Positions 1 to 7,889 of a DNA stretch of 64,000 nt are shown piece after piece. This DNA comes from Acholeplasmataceae bacterium (lineage in GTDB: Bacteria > Bacillota_I > Bacilli_A > ML615J-28 > CAG-698): assembly GCA_012839485.1 (NCBI GenBank), contig DUNF01000054.1, positions 9,369 through 73,368 of the forward strand, read 5' to 3'. The notes under the pieces are model-generated. The model was given only the letters and a program-made list of their open reading frames with translations. It had not been told where the DNA came from and searched no databases. The first letter of the stretch is position 1, and every line of letters starts with the position of its first letter. The position numbers were made by a program, and so were the translations under genes.

Positions 1-675
1 GATGCAGTTAATGTTCCTGAAAGACCTTTTGTAGCAATTTTAGGTGGAGCAAAAGTAAGCGATAAGATATCTGTTATTGAGAATTTAATTAATAAAGCAG
101 ACAAAATTTTAATTTGTGGTGCGATGGCATATACATTCTTTAAAGCTTTAGGCTATGAAGTTGGAAAATCTAAAGTTGAAGATGATTATGTAAAATATGC
201 TGAAGAGTTATTAAAGAAAGCAAAAGGTAAAATTATTTTACCAGTAGACCATTTAGTAGCTAGTGAATTTAGTGCTGACGCAGAAGCTGAATTAGTAGAC
301 GTTTATCATACACCAGCTGATAAGATGGGATTAGATATCGGACCTAAGACTTTAGAAGTATTTGAAAAAGAATTACATGGAGCAAAAACAGTTGTTTGGA
401 ATGGTCCTGCTGGAGTATTTGAATTTGAAAAGTTTGCAGCTGGAACTAAAGGAATTTGTGAAGTTTTAGCTAACCTAGAAGGAGCAAAAACTATTATCGG
501 TGGTGGTGATAGTGCTGCAGCTGCAATTAGCATGGGTTATGAAAGCAAGTTCACACATATTTCAACTGGTGGAGGAGCTAGTCTAGAATATTTAGAAGGA
601 AAAGATCTACCTGGAATTACTTGTTTAAACGATAGCGAAAAACCAAAGGAAAAGAAACAATGCGCAAAAAAATAA
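1..675 (+). CDS. pgk: Phosphoglycerate kinase, C-terminal part (5' end outside window)
   Basis: Glycolytic enzyme that transfers phosphate from 1,3-bisphosphoglycerate to ADP in the cytoplasm. The frame is open from base 1, so only the C-terminal 224 residues are present. They correspond to the nucleotide-binding domain: the stretch FVAILGGAKVSDKI near the window start, VVWNGPAGVFE around residue 137, and the glycine-rich GGGDSAAA followed by FTHISTGGGASLE near the end are family signatures. The gene ends at TAA (673-675) and overlaps the next gene, tpiA, by 16 bases, so the two glycolytic genes are one operon. A short Lys-rich tail (KPKEKKQCAKK) follows the conserved fold; the overlap encodes the last residues of it. 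An internal ATG at 124 is not a start, because conserved sequence runs through it. Confidence 0.97.
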   Translation, partial: DAVNVPERPFVAILGGAKVSDKISVIENLINKADKILICGAMAYTFFKALGYEVGKSKVEDDYVKYAEELLKKAKGKIILPVDHLVASEFSADAEAELVDVYHTPADKMGLDIGPKTLEVFEKELHGAKTVVWNGPAGVFEFEKFAAGTKGICEVLANLEGAKTIIGGGDSAAAAISMGYESKFTHISTGGGASLEYLEGKDLPGITCLNDSEKPKEKKQCAKK

Positions 676-1415
676 TCGCTGGTAACTGGAAAATGAATAA
701 AACGCGTGACGAAGCTTTACAATTCGTTTACGCTGTTTCAGAAAAACTACCTCATATTGATGAAGTAGATAGTGTTGTTTGTGCTCCGTTCCCTTTACTT
801 AGAACTTTGTGCAAAAGACAAGGAGATAATTTAAGAGTTGGTGCTCAAAATATGCATTATGCAGATAGCGGCGCTTATACTGGTGAAATTTCAGCTGATA
901 TGTTAACTACACTAGGAGTTACGTATGTTATCATTGGTCATAGCGAAAGAAGAGCTATGTTTAACGAAACAGACGAAACAGTTAATTTAAAAGTTAAAAA
1001 AGCTTTTGAAAAAGGTTTGATCCCAATTCTATGTGTTGGTGAAACTTTAGAACAAAGAGAAAAAGGCCAAGAGAAACAAGTTGTTAAAGCACAACTTGAA
1101 AAGAACCTTGAAGGTCTAAACAAAAACGATATTGAACATTTAGTTATTGCTTATGAACCAATTTGGGCTATTGGCACAGGAAGAACTGCAAGTGCTGCAC
1201 AAGCTGAAGAAATGTGTGCTTATGTGCGAGAAGTTGTAAAAGACTTATATGGAACAGCAGCTGATAAAATGCGTGTTCAATACGGCGGATCAGTAAAAGT
1301 TGACAATATCAAAGAAATTTTATCAATGCCTAATATTGATGGCGCATTAGTTGGTGGTGCTAGTTTAAAAGCAGATGATTTTGTTAAGCTTGTAGAAGCA
1401 GGCGTTAAAAAATAA
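660..1415 (+). CDS. tpiA: Triosephosphate isomerase
   Basis: Interconverts dihydroxyacetone phosphate and glyceraldehyde 3-phosphate in glycolysis. It has 251 residues, the usual length for this TIM barrel. Seen in the sequence: the N-terminal substrate-binding lysine motif AGNWKMNKT, the catalytic histidine in IIGHSERR (about residue 95), the catalytic glutamate in AYEPIWAIGTG (about residue 167) with the flexible loop 6 that follows, and the phosphate-binding glycines in YGGSV and GALVGGASL. The start codon lies inside the end of pgk; AAGGAAAAG in the pgk tail can serve as its ribosome-binding site. A strong terminator follows immediately, so tpiA ends the glycolytic operon. Confidence 0.98.
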   Translation: MRKKIIAGNWKMNKTRDEALQFVYAVSEKLPHIDEVDSVVCAPFPLLRTLCKRQGDNLRVGAQNMHYADSGAYTGEISADMLTTLGVTYVIIGHSERRAMFNETDETVNLKVKKAFEKGLIPILCVGETLEQREKGQEKQVVKAQLEKNLEGLNKNDIEHLVIAYEPIWAIGTGRTASAAQAEEMCAYVREVVKDLYGTAADKMRVQYGGSVKVDNIKEILSMPNIDGALVGGASLKADDFVKLVEAGVKK

Positions 1416-1419
1416 AGAT

Positions 1420-1450
1420 AAAAAAGGCTCTTAAAAAGAGCCTTTTTAAT
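1420..1450 (+). terminator. Rho-independent terminator of pgk-tpiA
   Basis: The inverted repeat AAAAAGGCTCTT / AGAGCCTTTTT has a 4-base A-rich loop and a T run. It lies directly after the tpiA stop codon. Confidence 0.93.
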
Positions 1451-1459
1451 AAGTTTTAA

Positions 1460-1488
1460 TTGACAAATAAGCTAAATTATAGTAAAAT
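1460..1488 (+). promoter_or_regulatory. Sigma-A promoter of rpsD
   Basis: TTGACA at 1460-1465 and TAAAAT at 1483-1488 are separated by exactly 17 bases. The promoter lies just after the tpiA terminator and upstream of the long rpsD leader. Transcription should begin near 1495. Confidence 0.85.
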
Positions 1489-1493
1489 GACAA

Positions 1494-1634
1494 GGTGCGG
1501 TAAAGAGCAGCACTTATTAGTTATTTTTAAAATAATATCCTTAAGAGGTAGTTAGTAATCTAGCTGCTTAGGTGAACACTTTAGATACGATTTTTAAAAG
1601 TAATTTGGTAAGATTCTTTACTATTTTAAAAGAA
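1494..1634 (+). promoter_or_regulatory. Structured 5' leader of rpsD, candidate S4 autoregulatory RNA
   Basis: About 150 bases lie between the promoter and the rpsD ribosome-binding site, far more than other genes in this window have. Pairings visible by eye: GTGC (1495-1498) with GCAC (1510-1513); an 8-bp helix GTAGTTAG (1548-1555) / CTAGCTGC (1560-1567) with a TAAT loop, extended outward by CCTTAA / TTAGG with one bulge; and an AT-rich hairpin around 1592-1632. In Bacillus subtilis the S4 protein is known to repress its own rpsD mRNA through a leader structure. Placement and length fit that role; the assignment here is inferred from position and folding only. Confidence 0.55.
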
Positions 1635-1648
1635 AAGGAGGAATGAAT

Positions 1649-2269
1649 ATGGCACGTTACACAGGACCAGTATGGAAGAAATCTAGAAGATTAGGTTATT
1701 CTATTTTGGAAACGGGAAAAGAGTTTGGAAGAAGAAATAGTGGTTCTTTTAGAAGAACATATGCACCTGGCCAACATGGACAAAAACGTAAAAAGCAATC
1801 TGAATACGGATTACAATTACAAGAAAAACAAAGAGTACGTTTTGTTTATGGCTTAAATGAAAAGCAATTTCGTAAGACTTTTGATTATGCAGCTAAAATG
1901 GAAGGCCAACAAGGTGAAAACTTCTTAAAGTTATTAGAATCTCGTTTAGACAATGTAGTTTATAGAATCGGCTTTGCTAGTACTAGACGTCAAGCTCGTC
2001 AATTAGTTAACCATGGACATATTTTAGTTGATGGCAAAAAAATAGATATTCCATCATATCTAGTTCAACCTGGTCAAACTGTTTCATTAAAAGAAAAATC
2101 AAGATCCCTTGATATCGTTAAAGAAGCTTTAGAAGCAATGCAATCAAGAAAACCTTACATCGAATTTGATGAAAACAATCAAGCAGGTAAATTTGCAAGA
2201 TATCCAGAAAGAGACGAATTCTTAACAGATATTAATGAAACACTAATTGTAGAGTTCTATAACCGTTAG
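1649..2269 (+). CDS. rpsD: 30S ribosomal protein S4
   Basis: Primary 16S rRNA-binding protein that nucleates assembly of the 30S body. It has 206 residues, normal for Bacilli, beginning MARYTGPVWKKSRR. The S4 RNA-binding domain follows at about residues 95-160 (ESRLDNVVYRIGFASTRRQARQLVNHGHI). The start is placed at the ATG at 1649, which sits 7 bases after AAGGAGG (1635-1641). The in-frame ATG at 1643 is too close to that site. The gene is monocistronic, with its own promoter, a long leader and a terminator just downstream, as expected for an autoregulated rpsD. Confidence 0.98.
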   Translation: MARYTGPVWKKSRRLGYSILETGKEFGRRNSGSFRRTYAPGQHGQKRKKQSEYGLQLQEKQRVRFVYGLNEKQFRKTFDYAAKMEGQQGENFLKLLESRLDNVVYRIGFASTRRQARQLVNHGHILVDGKKIDIPSYLVQPGQTVSLKEKSRSLDIVKEALEAMQSRKPYIEFDENNQAGKFARYPERDEFLTDINETLIVEFYNR

Positions 2270-2277
2270 AATGAAGA

Positions 2278-2307
2278 ATAATCTGCTTAATGCAGATTAT
2301 TTTTTTA
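2278..2307 (+). terminator. Terminator of rpsD
   Basis: The stem ATAATCTGC / GCAGATTAT has a 5-base loop and is followed by a T run. It lies 8 bases after the rpsD stop codon. Confidence 0.92.
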
Positions 2308-2327
2308 TAAATTAAGTAAATTTAATG

Positions 2328-2333
2328 TATAAT
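2328..2333 (+). promoter_or_regulatory. -10 element, likely promoter of the cysteine desulfurase-thiI operon
   Basis: A consensus TATAAT lies 15 bases upstream of the ATG at 2349. No good -35 hexamer is visible at the right distance, so only the -10 is called. Its position excludes the in-frame ATG at 2325 as a translation start. Confidence 0.5.
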
Positions 2334-2348
2334 ATAAAAGGTGATAAA

Positions 2349-3455
2349 ATGATTTATTTTGATTATGCAGCTACAACTCCAGTAGATAAGGAAGTATTAG
2401 AAACATATATTAAAGCTAACCAAAACTTTTTTGGTAATTCAACTGCTTTACATAAGCTAGGAATAGAAGCGGAATATATGCATCAAAAAGCAAAGCAAGA
2501 AATGTTTGCTTTATTTAAACTAGAAAAATATGAAGCAATCTATACTATGAATGCAACTGAAGCTAATAACATAGCTATTTTTGGTGTTGTTAGAAAAGCA
2601 AAAACAGGAAGAATTATCACAACTTGTATTGAACATCCTTCAGTAAAAAAAGTTATGAAAGAACTTGAAAAAGAAGGTTATGATGTTATTTATCTAAATG
2701 TAAATGAAGAAGGTTTAATTTCTTTAAATGATTTAGAAAAGGCTATGACTAAAGATACTTTATTAGTATCAATTATTGGTATTAATAATATTGTAGGTTC
2801 AATTCAAAATATAAAAGAGATATCTAAAATAGTTAAAAAATATCCTAAAGCAAAACTACATGTAGATTTAGTTCAAGCAATTGGGCGATTAGATATTGAT
2901 TTTGAAGATATCGACTTATTTACTTTTAGTTCGCATAAGATTTATGGACTTAAAGGACTAGGGGTTTTGTGTTTTAAAAATAATATCGATTTAGTGCCAA
3001 TTTTATATGGATCTAGTGTTCAATTAGGATTAAAGCCAGGCACGCTAGATGTTCCAAGCATTATCGCTAACACTAAAGCTTTAAAATTGTTATTGCAAAA
3101 GCAAGATAAAAATTATAACTATGTAAGAAAATTGAATTTGTTATTAAGAAAAGAAATAGAACATTTACCTATTTTAATAAATTCACCTAAAAATGCTAGT
3201 CCTTATATTTTAAATATTTCTTTACCTAACTTAAATGGAGAAACAGCTCAAAGATTATTAGAAGAAAAAGGATTTATTGTTGGGACGGGATCTAGTTGTT
3301 CTTCTAAAACTAAAGAAGTAGAACCTACATTATATGCAATGTTTAAAGATGAAAAAAGAGCAAACAATTCAGTTAGAATTAGTTTTTCTTATCATAATAA
3401 AGAATCAGATGTTTTACAACTAACTAAAGTTTTAAAGGAGATTGTCAATGTATAA
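2349..3455 (+). CDS. Cysteine desulfurase (NifS/IscS family)
   Basis: PLP-dependent class V aminotransferase-fold enzyme that removes sulfur from cysteine as a persulfide. It has 368 residues. The PLP lysine is in FTFSSHKIYG (about K197) and the persulfide cysteine is in GTGSSCSS (about C317), inside the flexible active-site loop. The next gene is thiI, overlapping by 8 bases. The same pairing occurs in Bacillus subtilis (NifZ-ThiI), so this copy most likely supplies sulfur for 4-thiouridine in tRNA rather than acting as the general Fe-S enzyme. The start at 2349 is chosen because AAAGGTGA precedes it and the alternative ATG at 2325 overlaps the promoter. A wider role in Fe-S or other thiolation cannot be excluded. 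Confidence 0.93.
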   Translation: MIYFDYAATTPVDKEVLETYIKANQNFFGNSTALHKLGIEAEYMHQKAKQEMFALFKLEKYEAIYTMNATEANNIAIFGVVRKAKTGRIITTCIEHPSVKKVMKELEKEGYDVIYLNVNEEGLISLNDLEKAMTKDTLLVSIIGINNIVGSIQNIKEISKIVKKYPKAKLHVDLVQAIGRLDIDFEDIDLFTFSSHKIYGLKGLGVLCFKNNIDLVPILYGSSVQLGLKPGTLDVPSIIANTKALKLLLQKQDKNYNYVRKLNLLLRKEIEHLPILINSPKNASPYILNISLPNLNGETAQRLLEEKGFIVGTGSSCSSKTKEVEPTLYAMFKDEKRANNSVRISFSYHNKESDVLQLTKVLKEIVNV

Positions 3456-4665
3456 TATTATTTTAGTAAGATATGGAGAAATGACTTTAAAAAAAGCTAA
3501 TTACAAAGAGTTTTTAAAAGCAATTAATGCTAATATTAAAAGAAAATTAAAACAATTTTCTAAACTTCAGTTTAGTAATACTGATTATCGTTTTTATATT
3601 CATTTAAATGGAGAAGATTATTTAGAAGTTATTAAAGTATTAGATACTATCTCAGGGTTAGCTAGTTATAGTCCTTGTCTTAAGGTAACTTCTGATTTAG
3701 AAGAAGTGGCTAAACAAAGCATTTCTTTAATAAAAGAAGAAAATTTAGAAAGAAAAACATTTAAAGTTGAAACTAAAAGAAGCAATAAAACTTACCCCTT
3801 AACATCACAGGAAATTACACAAAAAGTAGCTGGTTTAATTTTAAAAGAAATTAAATTAGAAGTAGATGTTCATCATCCTGACTTTGTTTTAAATATTGAG
3901 TTAAGAAATGAAGGAACATATATCTATTTGCGTAATTATTTAGGAATGGGAGGCCTTCCTGCTGGCACTGGTGGAAATGGTTTACTTATGATGAGCGGAG
4001 GGATTGATTCTCCTGTTGCTGGTTTTCTTGCATTAAGAAAAGGAATAATATTAAAAGCAATTCATTTTGCATCACCTCCTCATACTTCAAACCTATCATT
4101 ACAAAAAGTGGTAGATCTTACAAAAGAGATATCTAAATATAGTGAATTTGAAGAATTAGAACTATTAATAGTTCCGTTTACAGAAATACAAATTGCAATT
4201 CAAAAGTATTGCAATCCTACATATTTAATTACACTAATGAGAAGAGCGATGTATAAAATAGCTGAGCAAGTTGCTTTAAAAGAAGGAATGAGTGTTATTA
4301 TAAATGGGGAAAGTGTAGGTCAAGTTGCAAGTCAAACTGTTGAGAGTATGATGGTAGTAAATGAAGTTACTAATTTTCCTGTTATTAGACCTTTAGTTAC
4401 TTATGATAAACAAGAAATAGTAGATATAGCTAAGAAAATAAACACTTACGATGTTTCTATTTTACCATATGAGGATTGTTGTACAGTGTTTGTACCTAAA
4501 CACCCAGTAATTCGTCCTAAAGTAGAAATAGCAAAAAAAGAAGAAGAAAAATATGAAATGAACCAGTTAATAAAAGAAGCAGTAAGTAATATTAAACGAA
4601 TTACTTTAAGTTATAATGAAGAGTATTTTGTAGGAGGGGAGGATAAAGATAAATATGAAATCTAA
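3448..4665 (+). CDS. thiI: tRNA 4-thiouridine synthase ThiI
   Basis: ATP-dependent tRNA sulfurtransferase that makes 4-thiouridine at position 8 of tRNA. It has 405 residues. The N-terminal ferredoxin-like and THUMP RNA-binding regions take up roughly the first 170. They are followed by the PP-loop ATP site GLLMMSGGIDSPVAG and the late motif DCCTVFVPKHP, which carries conserved cysteines. The protein ends shortly after and lacks the C-terminal rhodanese domain of E. coli ThiI, the usual state in Firmicutes. The start is the ATG at 3448, 7 bases after AAAGGAG; the TTG six bases earlier is too close to that site. Overlap with the upstream desulfurase indicates translational coupling. Confidence 0.96.
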   Translation: MYNIILVRYGEMTLKKANYKEFLKAINANIKRKLKQFSKLQFSNTDYRFYIHLNGEDYLEVIKVLDTISGLASYSPCLKVTSDLEEVAKQSISLIKEENLERKTFKVETKRSNKTYPLTSQEITQKVAGLILKEIKLEVDVHHPDFVLNIELRNEGTYIYLRNYLGMGGLPAGTGGNGLLMMSGGIDSPVAGFLALRKGIILKAIHFASPPHTSNLSLQKVVDLTKEISKYSEFEELELLIVPFTEIQIAIQKYCNPTYLITLMRRAMYKIAEQVALKEGMSVIINGESVGQVASQTVESMMVVNEVTNFPVIRPLVTYDKQEIVDIAKKINTYDVSILPYEDCCTVFVPKHPVIRPKVEIAKKEEEKYEMNQLIKEAVSNIKRITLSYNEEYFVGGEDKDKYEI

Positions 4666-5197
4666 TGAAGCTATTAATCAAGATTTAGAAACAAGAATGA
4701 GAGAAATAGATATCTTATTAGAAGAAAATGCTGTTAAGCAAGAACAATATATTATGGGCTATGATAATATTGATGAAGAAGAGTATCTTACTTTAAAAGA
4801 GGAAGAAAAAGAATTAAAGGAAGAAAAGAAAGCAATTAAAAAAACAATCAAATTATCAAGACCTAAAAAATGGTACGAAGAGATATCTGCTTTAGCTTAT
4901 ATTTACGCTATTATTCAAATTATTGTTTCTAGTAGATTAGTTATGCCTTATTTAACATCTTTCTTAACAGATATTATTTTTCCTGCTTTAGGGGATCAAG
5001 CAAATACTAATTTTGGTGCCTTTGTAATTATTTTAGGACCATTACTATTATCTTTACTCATTACTATTATAATTTTCTTATCAATGTTACCATTTAAAAA
5101 CAAAAGGAAAGCATGGGCAATTATTTTAGTTTTACATACTTTATCTGCTTTAACTTCTGTTTTTGTCTTAATAAAAATATATAATCAGGTGATTTAA
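4655..5197 (+). CDS. Unknown membrane protein with N-terminal coiled coil
   Basis: I do not recognise this 180-residue protein. Residues 1-70 are highly charged and helical, with Glu/Lys-rich stretches (EEEYLTLKEEEKELKEEKK) that look like a coiled coil. Three hydrophobic segments follow at about 80-105, 123-145 and 153-178, so it is probably an inner-membrane protein with a cytoplasmic N terminus. It overlaps the end of thiI by 11 bases and abuts the next gene (TrmH family), with GGAGGGGAGGA upstream as ribosome-binding site. The tight coupling says it is expressed with tRNA-modification genes, but there is no sequence evidence for a role in that process. Confidence 0.85.
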   Translation: MKSNEAINQDLETRMREIDILLEENAVKQEQYIMGYDNIDEEEYLTLKEEEKELKEEKKAIKKTIKLSRPKKWYEEISALAYIYAIIQIIVSSRLVMPYLTSFLTDIIFPALGDQANTNFGAFVIILGPLLLSLLITIIIFLSMLPFKNKRKAWAIILVLHTLSALTSVFVLIKIYNQVI

Positions 5198-5938
5198 ATG
5201 GAAGAAATTAGATCAGTTAATAATTCTTATATTAAATATTTGAAATCCTTAAAACAAAAAAAGTATCGCAAAGAACATAAAATGTTTTTAGTTGAAGGAT
5301 ATCATTTAGTTGAAGAAGCAGCTAAGGCTAAAGTTTTAGATGCTGTTTTGGTGATAGATAAGAAAGATCAAATCCAAGGAGTTAAAAACTATTTAATTAA
5401 TTGCGATATAATTAAAGATCTTGCAAACACGGTAACACCTCAAAACATTATTGGAGTTTGTTTTATAAAACAAAAAAAGGAACTAACATCAAACAAAGTT
5501 TTAGTATTAGATGAAATTCAAGATCCTGGTAATTTGGGAACTTTAATTAGGACAGCAATAGCTTTTGGTTTCACTGACATTGCAGTTAGTAACAATACTG
5601 TAGATATCTACAATGACAAAGTTATTAGGGGAACACAAGGAATGTTGTTTAGGGCTAACTTTATAGAAGTAGAAATCAAAGATTTTCTTTCAGATTTAAA
5701 AGCCAAAGGTTATAAAGTAGTTACAACTAGTTTAGGTAAAGATTGTATTACACCAGATCAACTTCCTAAACTAGAAAAAAGTGCTTTAGTTTTAGGAAAC
5801 GAAGCACGTGGATTAAAAGATGAGGTTTTAGAATTAGCTGATTTTAAAGTTACGATTCCAATGGCTGATGTTGTTGAGAGTTTGAATGTTGGTGTTGCTG
5901 GTGGAATAATGATGTATCTTTTAAGTAAGCAAAAATAA
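5198..5938 (+). CDS. TrmH/SpoU-family RNA 2'-O-methyltransferase
   Basis: SAM-dependent SPOUT methyltransferase acting on rRNA or tRNA ribose. It has 246 residues. The N-terminal substrate-binding region is at about 1-90 (VNNSYIKYLKSLKQKKYRKE, then FLVEGYHLVEEA). The SPOUT knot contains the three family motifs: DEIQDPGNLGTLIRTA with the catalytic arginine, LVLGNEARGL, and IPMADVVESLNVGVAGGIMMY. It resembles Bacillus YsgA in length and order of motifs. The exact target base cannot be told from sequence. The ATG follows the upstream stop directly, and CAGGTGATTTAA provides a ribosome-binding site. It closes the operon that began with the cysteine desulfurase. Confidence 0.93.
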   Translation: MEEIRSVNNSYIKYLKSLKQKKYRKEHKMFLVEGYHLVEEAAKAKVLDAVLVIDKKDQIQGVKNYLINCDIIKDLANTVTPQNIIGVCFIKQKKELTSNKVLVLDEIQDPGNLGTLIRTAIAFGFTDIAVSNNTVDIYNDKVIRGTQGMLFRANFIEVEIKDFLSDLKAKGYKVVTTSLGKDCITPDQLPKLEKSALVLGNEARGLKDEVLELADFKVTIPMADVVESLNVGVAGGIMMYLLSKQK

Positions 5939-5979
5939 CTAGTTTTATCGTTAAATTATGTTATTTTTTCGATATTCAT

Positions 5980-6008
5980 TTGACATCTTAAAAATGATTT
6001 GTTATAAT
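5980..6008 (+). promoter_or_regulatory. Consensus sigma-A promoter of the rimP-nusA-infB operon
   Basis: TTGACA (5980-5985) and TATAAT (6003-6008) are separated by exactly 17 bases, a perfect consensus promoter. The predicted transcript starts near 6015, just before a hairpin. Confidence 0.93.
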
Positions 6009-6018
6009 AATAAAAACT

Positions 6019-6046
6019 GGAGTGAGTTTCTCGCTCCTTTAATTTT
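6019..6046 (+). promoter_or_regulatory. 5' hairpin in the rimP leader, possible attenuator
   Basis: GGAGTGAG (6019-6026) pairs over 8 bp (one G-U) with CTCGCTCC (6030-6037) across a TTT loop. TTTAATTTT follows, and the ribosome-binding site GAAGGAGG comes right after. The hairpin starts almost at the predicted transcription start. It could be a weak terminator/attenuator or a 5' stabiliser; no competing antiterminator helix was found. Confidence 0.5.
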
Positions 6047-6061
6047 GAAGGAGGTGTTTTT

Positions 6062-6523
6062 TTGAAAATCACAAAAGAAATTAAAGACTTATGCCAAAAA
6101 AGAGCAGAAGAATTAGAACTTGAATTTAAAGAAGTTGTTTTCGTAAGAGAAAGTGGTATGAGTATTTTAAGAGTTATTGTTGATAAAAAGGGTAAGTTAA
6201 CTACTGATGATTGTAGTGACTTAAGTATGTTAATTAGTGATGATTTAGATATGTTAGATATCGAAATTGATAATTATTATTTAGAAGTAACATCTCCAGG
6301 TATTGAAAGAAAACTAGAGTTTAGTGAATTAAATGAAGTACTTGGTTCATATGTTTTTGTAAAACTGTATCGTAAGATTCAAGGAGAAAAAGAGTTTTAT
6401 GGTGATTTAGTTAGTTACAAAGATGACTTAGTTACTTTAAAGATTAACTTTAGTGGGCGTTTTAAAAACGTAGAATTTGAAAAAAAGGATATTGCTTTAA
6501 TTAGACTAGCAATTAAATTTTAG
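6062..6523 (+). CDS. rimP: Ribosome maturation factor RimP
   Basis: Binds the 30S subunit during late maturation of the head/platform. It has 153 residues, the usual size. The N-terminal domain has the characteristic LRVIVDKKGKLTTDDCSDLS and LEVTSPGIERKL stretches, and a C-terminal SH3-like domain follows. The start codon is TTG at 6062: AAGGAGG (6048-6054) lies 7 bases upstream and no in-frame ATG is nearby. It is first gene of the classical rimP-nusA-rnpM-L7Ae-infB-rbfA operon. Confidence 0.96.
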   Translation: MKITKEIKDLCQKRAEELELEFKEVVFVRESGMSILRVIVDKKGKLTTDDCSDLSMLISDDLDMLDIEIDNYYLEVTSPGIERKLEFSELNEVLGSYVFVKLYRKIQGEKEFYGDLVSYKDDLVTLKINFSGRFKNVEFEKKDIALIRLAIKF

Positions 6524-6534
6524 GAGGGGTATAA

Positions 6535-7602
6535 ATGATTAGTAAAAGTTTTTTTGAATCGTTAGAAGAAGTAGCATTTGATCGTGGTTTAGCTATTGAT
6601 GATGTTTTAAAAAGAGTGGAAATTGCGATGGCTGGTGCTGCTAAAGATAATGGTTATAGTGGCGAAGTTAAGATAGATTTAGAAGAAGGAAAAAGCAGAG
6701 TTAGATTTTTTGAATATTTATATGTAATTGATGGGGAAGAAATTCCAGTTGAAGAAAGAACTAAAGGTCAAATTACTTTAGAGCAAGCAGAAGCATATAC
6801 AAAAAATCCAAAAGTTGGTCAAACAATTAAAAATGAAGTTGACTTTTCTAAATTCTCTCAACGTTCAGCTCAAAAGTTTAAAAATATGTTTATTAGTGGA
6901 CTTAAAGAGTTAGAAAGAGAATATGCTTATCGTCATTTTCATAGTAAAATTGGTGAAATTGTTACTGCTACAATCATCTCTAATCAAAATGGTTTTATTG
7001 GATTTGATTTAGGTAAAAATACAATTTCTTATATGCCAATAGCTGAAGGCTTACCAGAAGAAACATATGAAGTTGGCGAAAGTAAAAAAGTTTATATTAT
7101 TAAAGTAGACCAAACTACTAAAGGTCCTAAAGTATATTTATCAAGAAAGAATAAAGAAATTGTTCGCAGATTATTTGAGATGAATATACCTGAAGTAAAA
7201 GATGGAACAGTAGAGATTGTTAACTTAAGTCGTGATCCAGGCAATAGGAGTAAAGTGGGAGTTTTGAGTAAAGACCCTAATGTAGATCCTAAGGGAGCAT
7301 GTGTAGGAAACTCTGGTTTTAGAGTTAAAACAATCAATATGGCTTTAAATGGTGAGAAAATAGATATCTTCACTTGGAAAGAAGATCCAAAAGAATTAGT
7401 AGCAGAAGCATTACTTCCAGCTGAAACAGTTAAAGTTTTCGTAGACGAAAAAGAAAAGTCAGCATTAGCGATTGTAGAAGATGATCAATTTTCACTTGCA
7501 ATTGGTAGAAACGGACAAAACGTTCGTTTAGCTGCTTATGCAATTGGTTGGAAAATAGATATCAAAACTGTTTCGGTTGCTAAGACGGAAGGTTTATTAT
7601 AA
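6535..7602 (+). CDS. nusA: Transcription termination/antitermination factor NusA
   Basis: RNA polymerase-binding elongation factor that modulates pausing, termination and antitermination. It has 355 residues: an N-terminal polymerase-binding domain (about 1-135), an S1 RNA-binding domain (GEIVTATIISNQNGFIGFDLGKN, about 140-205) and tandem KH domains, the second ending in LAIGRNGQNVRLAAYAIGWKID. It lacks the C-terminal acidic repeats of proteobacterial NusA, as is normal for Firmicutes. It sits 11 bases after rimP with its own GGAGGGG ribosome-binding site. Confidence 0.97.
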   Translation: MISKSFFESLEEVAFDRGLAIDDVLKRVEIAMAGAAKDNGYSGEVKIDLEEGKSRVRFFEYLYVIDGEEIPVEERTKGQITLEQAEAYTKNPKVGQTIKNEVDFSKFSQRSAQKFKNMFISGLKELEREYAYRHFHSKIGEIVTATIISNQNGFIGFDLGKNTISYMPIAEGLPEETYEVGESKKVYIIKVDQTTKGPKVYLSRKNKEIVRRLFEMNIPEVKDGTVEIVNLSRDPGNRSKVGVLSKDPNVDPKGACVGNSGFRVKTINMALNGEKIDIFTWKEDPKELVAEALLPAETVKVFVDEKEKSALAIVEDDQFSLAIGRNGQNVRLAAYAIGWKIDIKTVSVAKTEGLL

Positions 7603-7610
7603 GAGGTTCT

Positions 7611-7889
7611 ATGAAAGTAAGAAAAGAGCCAATCCGTAAATGTCTAGCAACAGGCGAAAGACTTTCTAAAAAAGATCTTGTTCGTATTGTTAGGACACCA
7701 GAAGGAGAGATAAAAATCGACCAAACAGGAAAATTGAATGGTCGCGGCGCTTATCTTTCTAAATCTTTAGAAGCTATTAAATTAGCAAAAACAAAAAATA
7801 TAATTGGCAAAGCATTAGAAACTGAAATTCCGGACACTATTTATGAACAGTTGTTTCAACTTATAGGTGATAAGGATGGGAAAAATTAG
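7611..7889 (+). CDS. rnpM: YlxR-family RNA-binding protein (RnpM)
   Basis: Small basic protein (92 residues) of the DUF448/YlxR family, always found between nusA and infB in Bacilli. Family signatures seen: RKCLATGERLSKKDLVRIV at the N terminus and the GRGAYLSK motif at about 44-51. The Bacillus homologue has been described as a regulator that binds RNase P RNA; that role is family knowledge, not shown by this sequence. It overlaps the next gene by 14 bases. Confidence 0.93.
   Translation: MKVRKEPIRKCLATGERLSKKDLVRIVRTPEGEIKIDQTGKLNGRGAYLSKSLEAIKLAKTKNIIGKALETEIPDTIYEQLFQLIGDKDGKN

Noticed and set aside
306..533. Open frames on the opposite strand of pgk, infB, opp genes and others
   Set aside because: They lack ribosome-binding sites, have odd composition and lie fully opposite conserved genes; they are shadow frames.
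2325..2348. Upstream ATG at 2325 as start of the cysteine desulfurase or a leader peptide
   Set aside because: It overlaps the TATAAT box, so it would not be in the mRNA; the conserved protein begins at 2349.
5930..5975. Terminator after the TrmH-family gene
   Set aside because: AAAAATAAC and GTTATTTTT can pair, but the loop is about 20 bases and the stem is almost all A-T; too weak to call.
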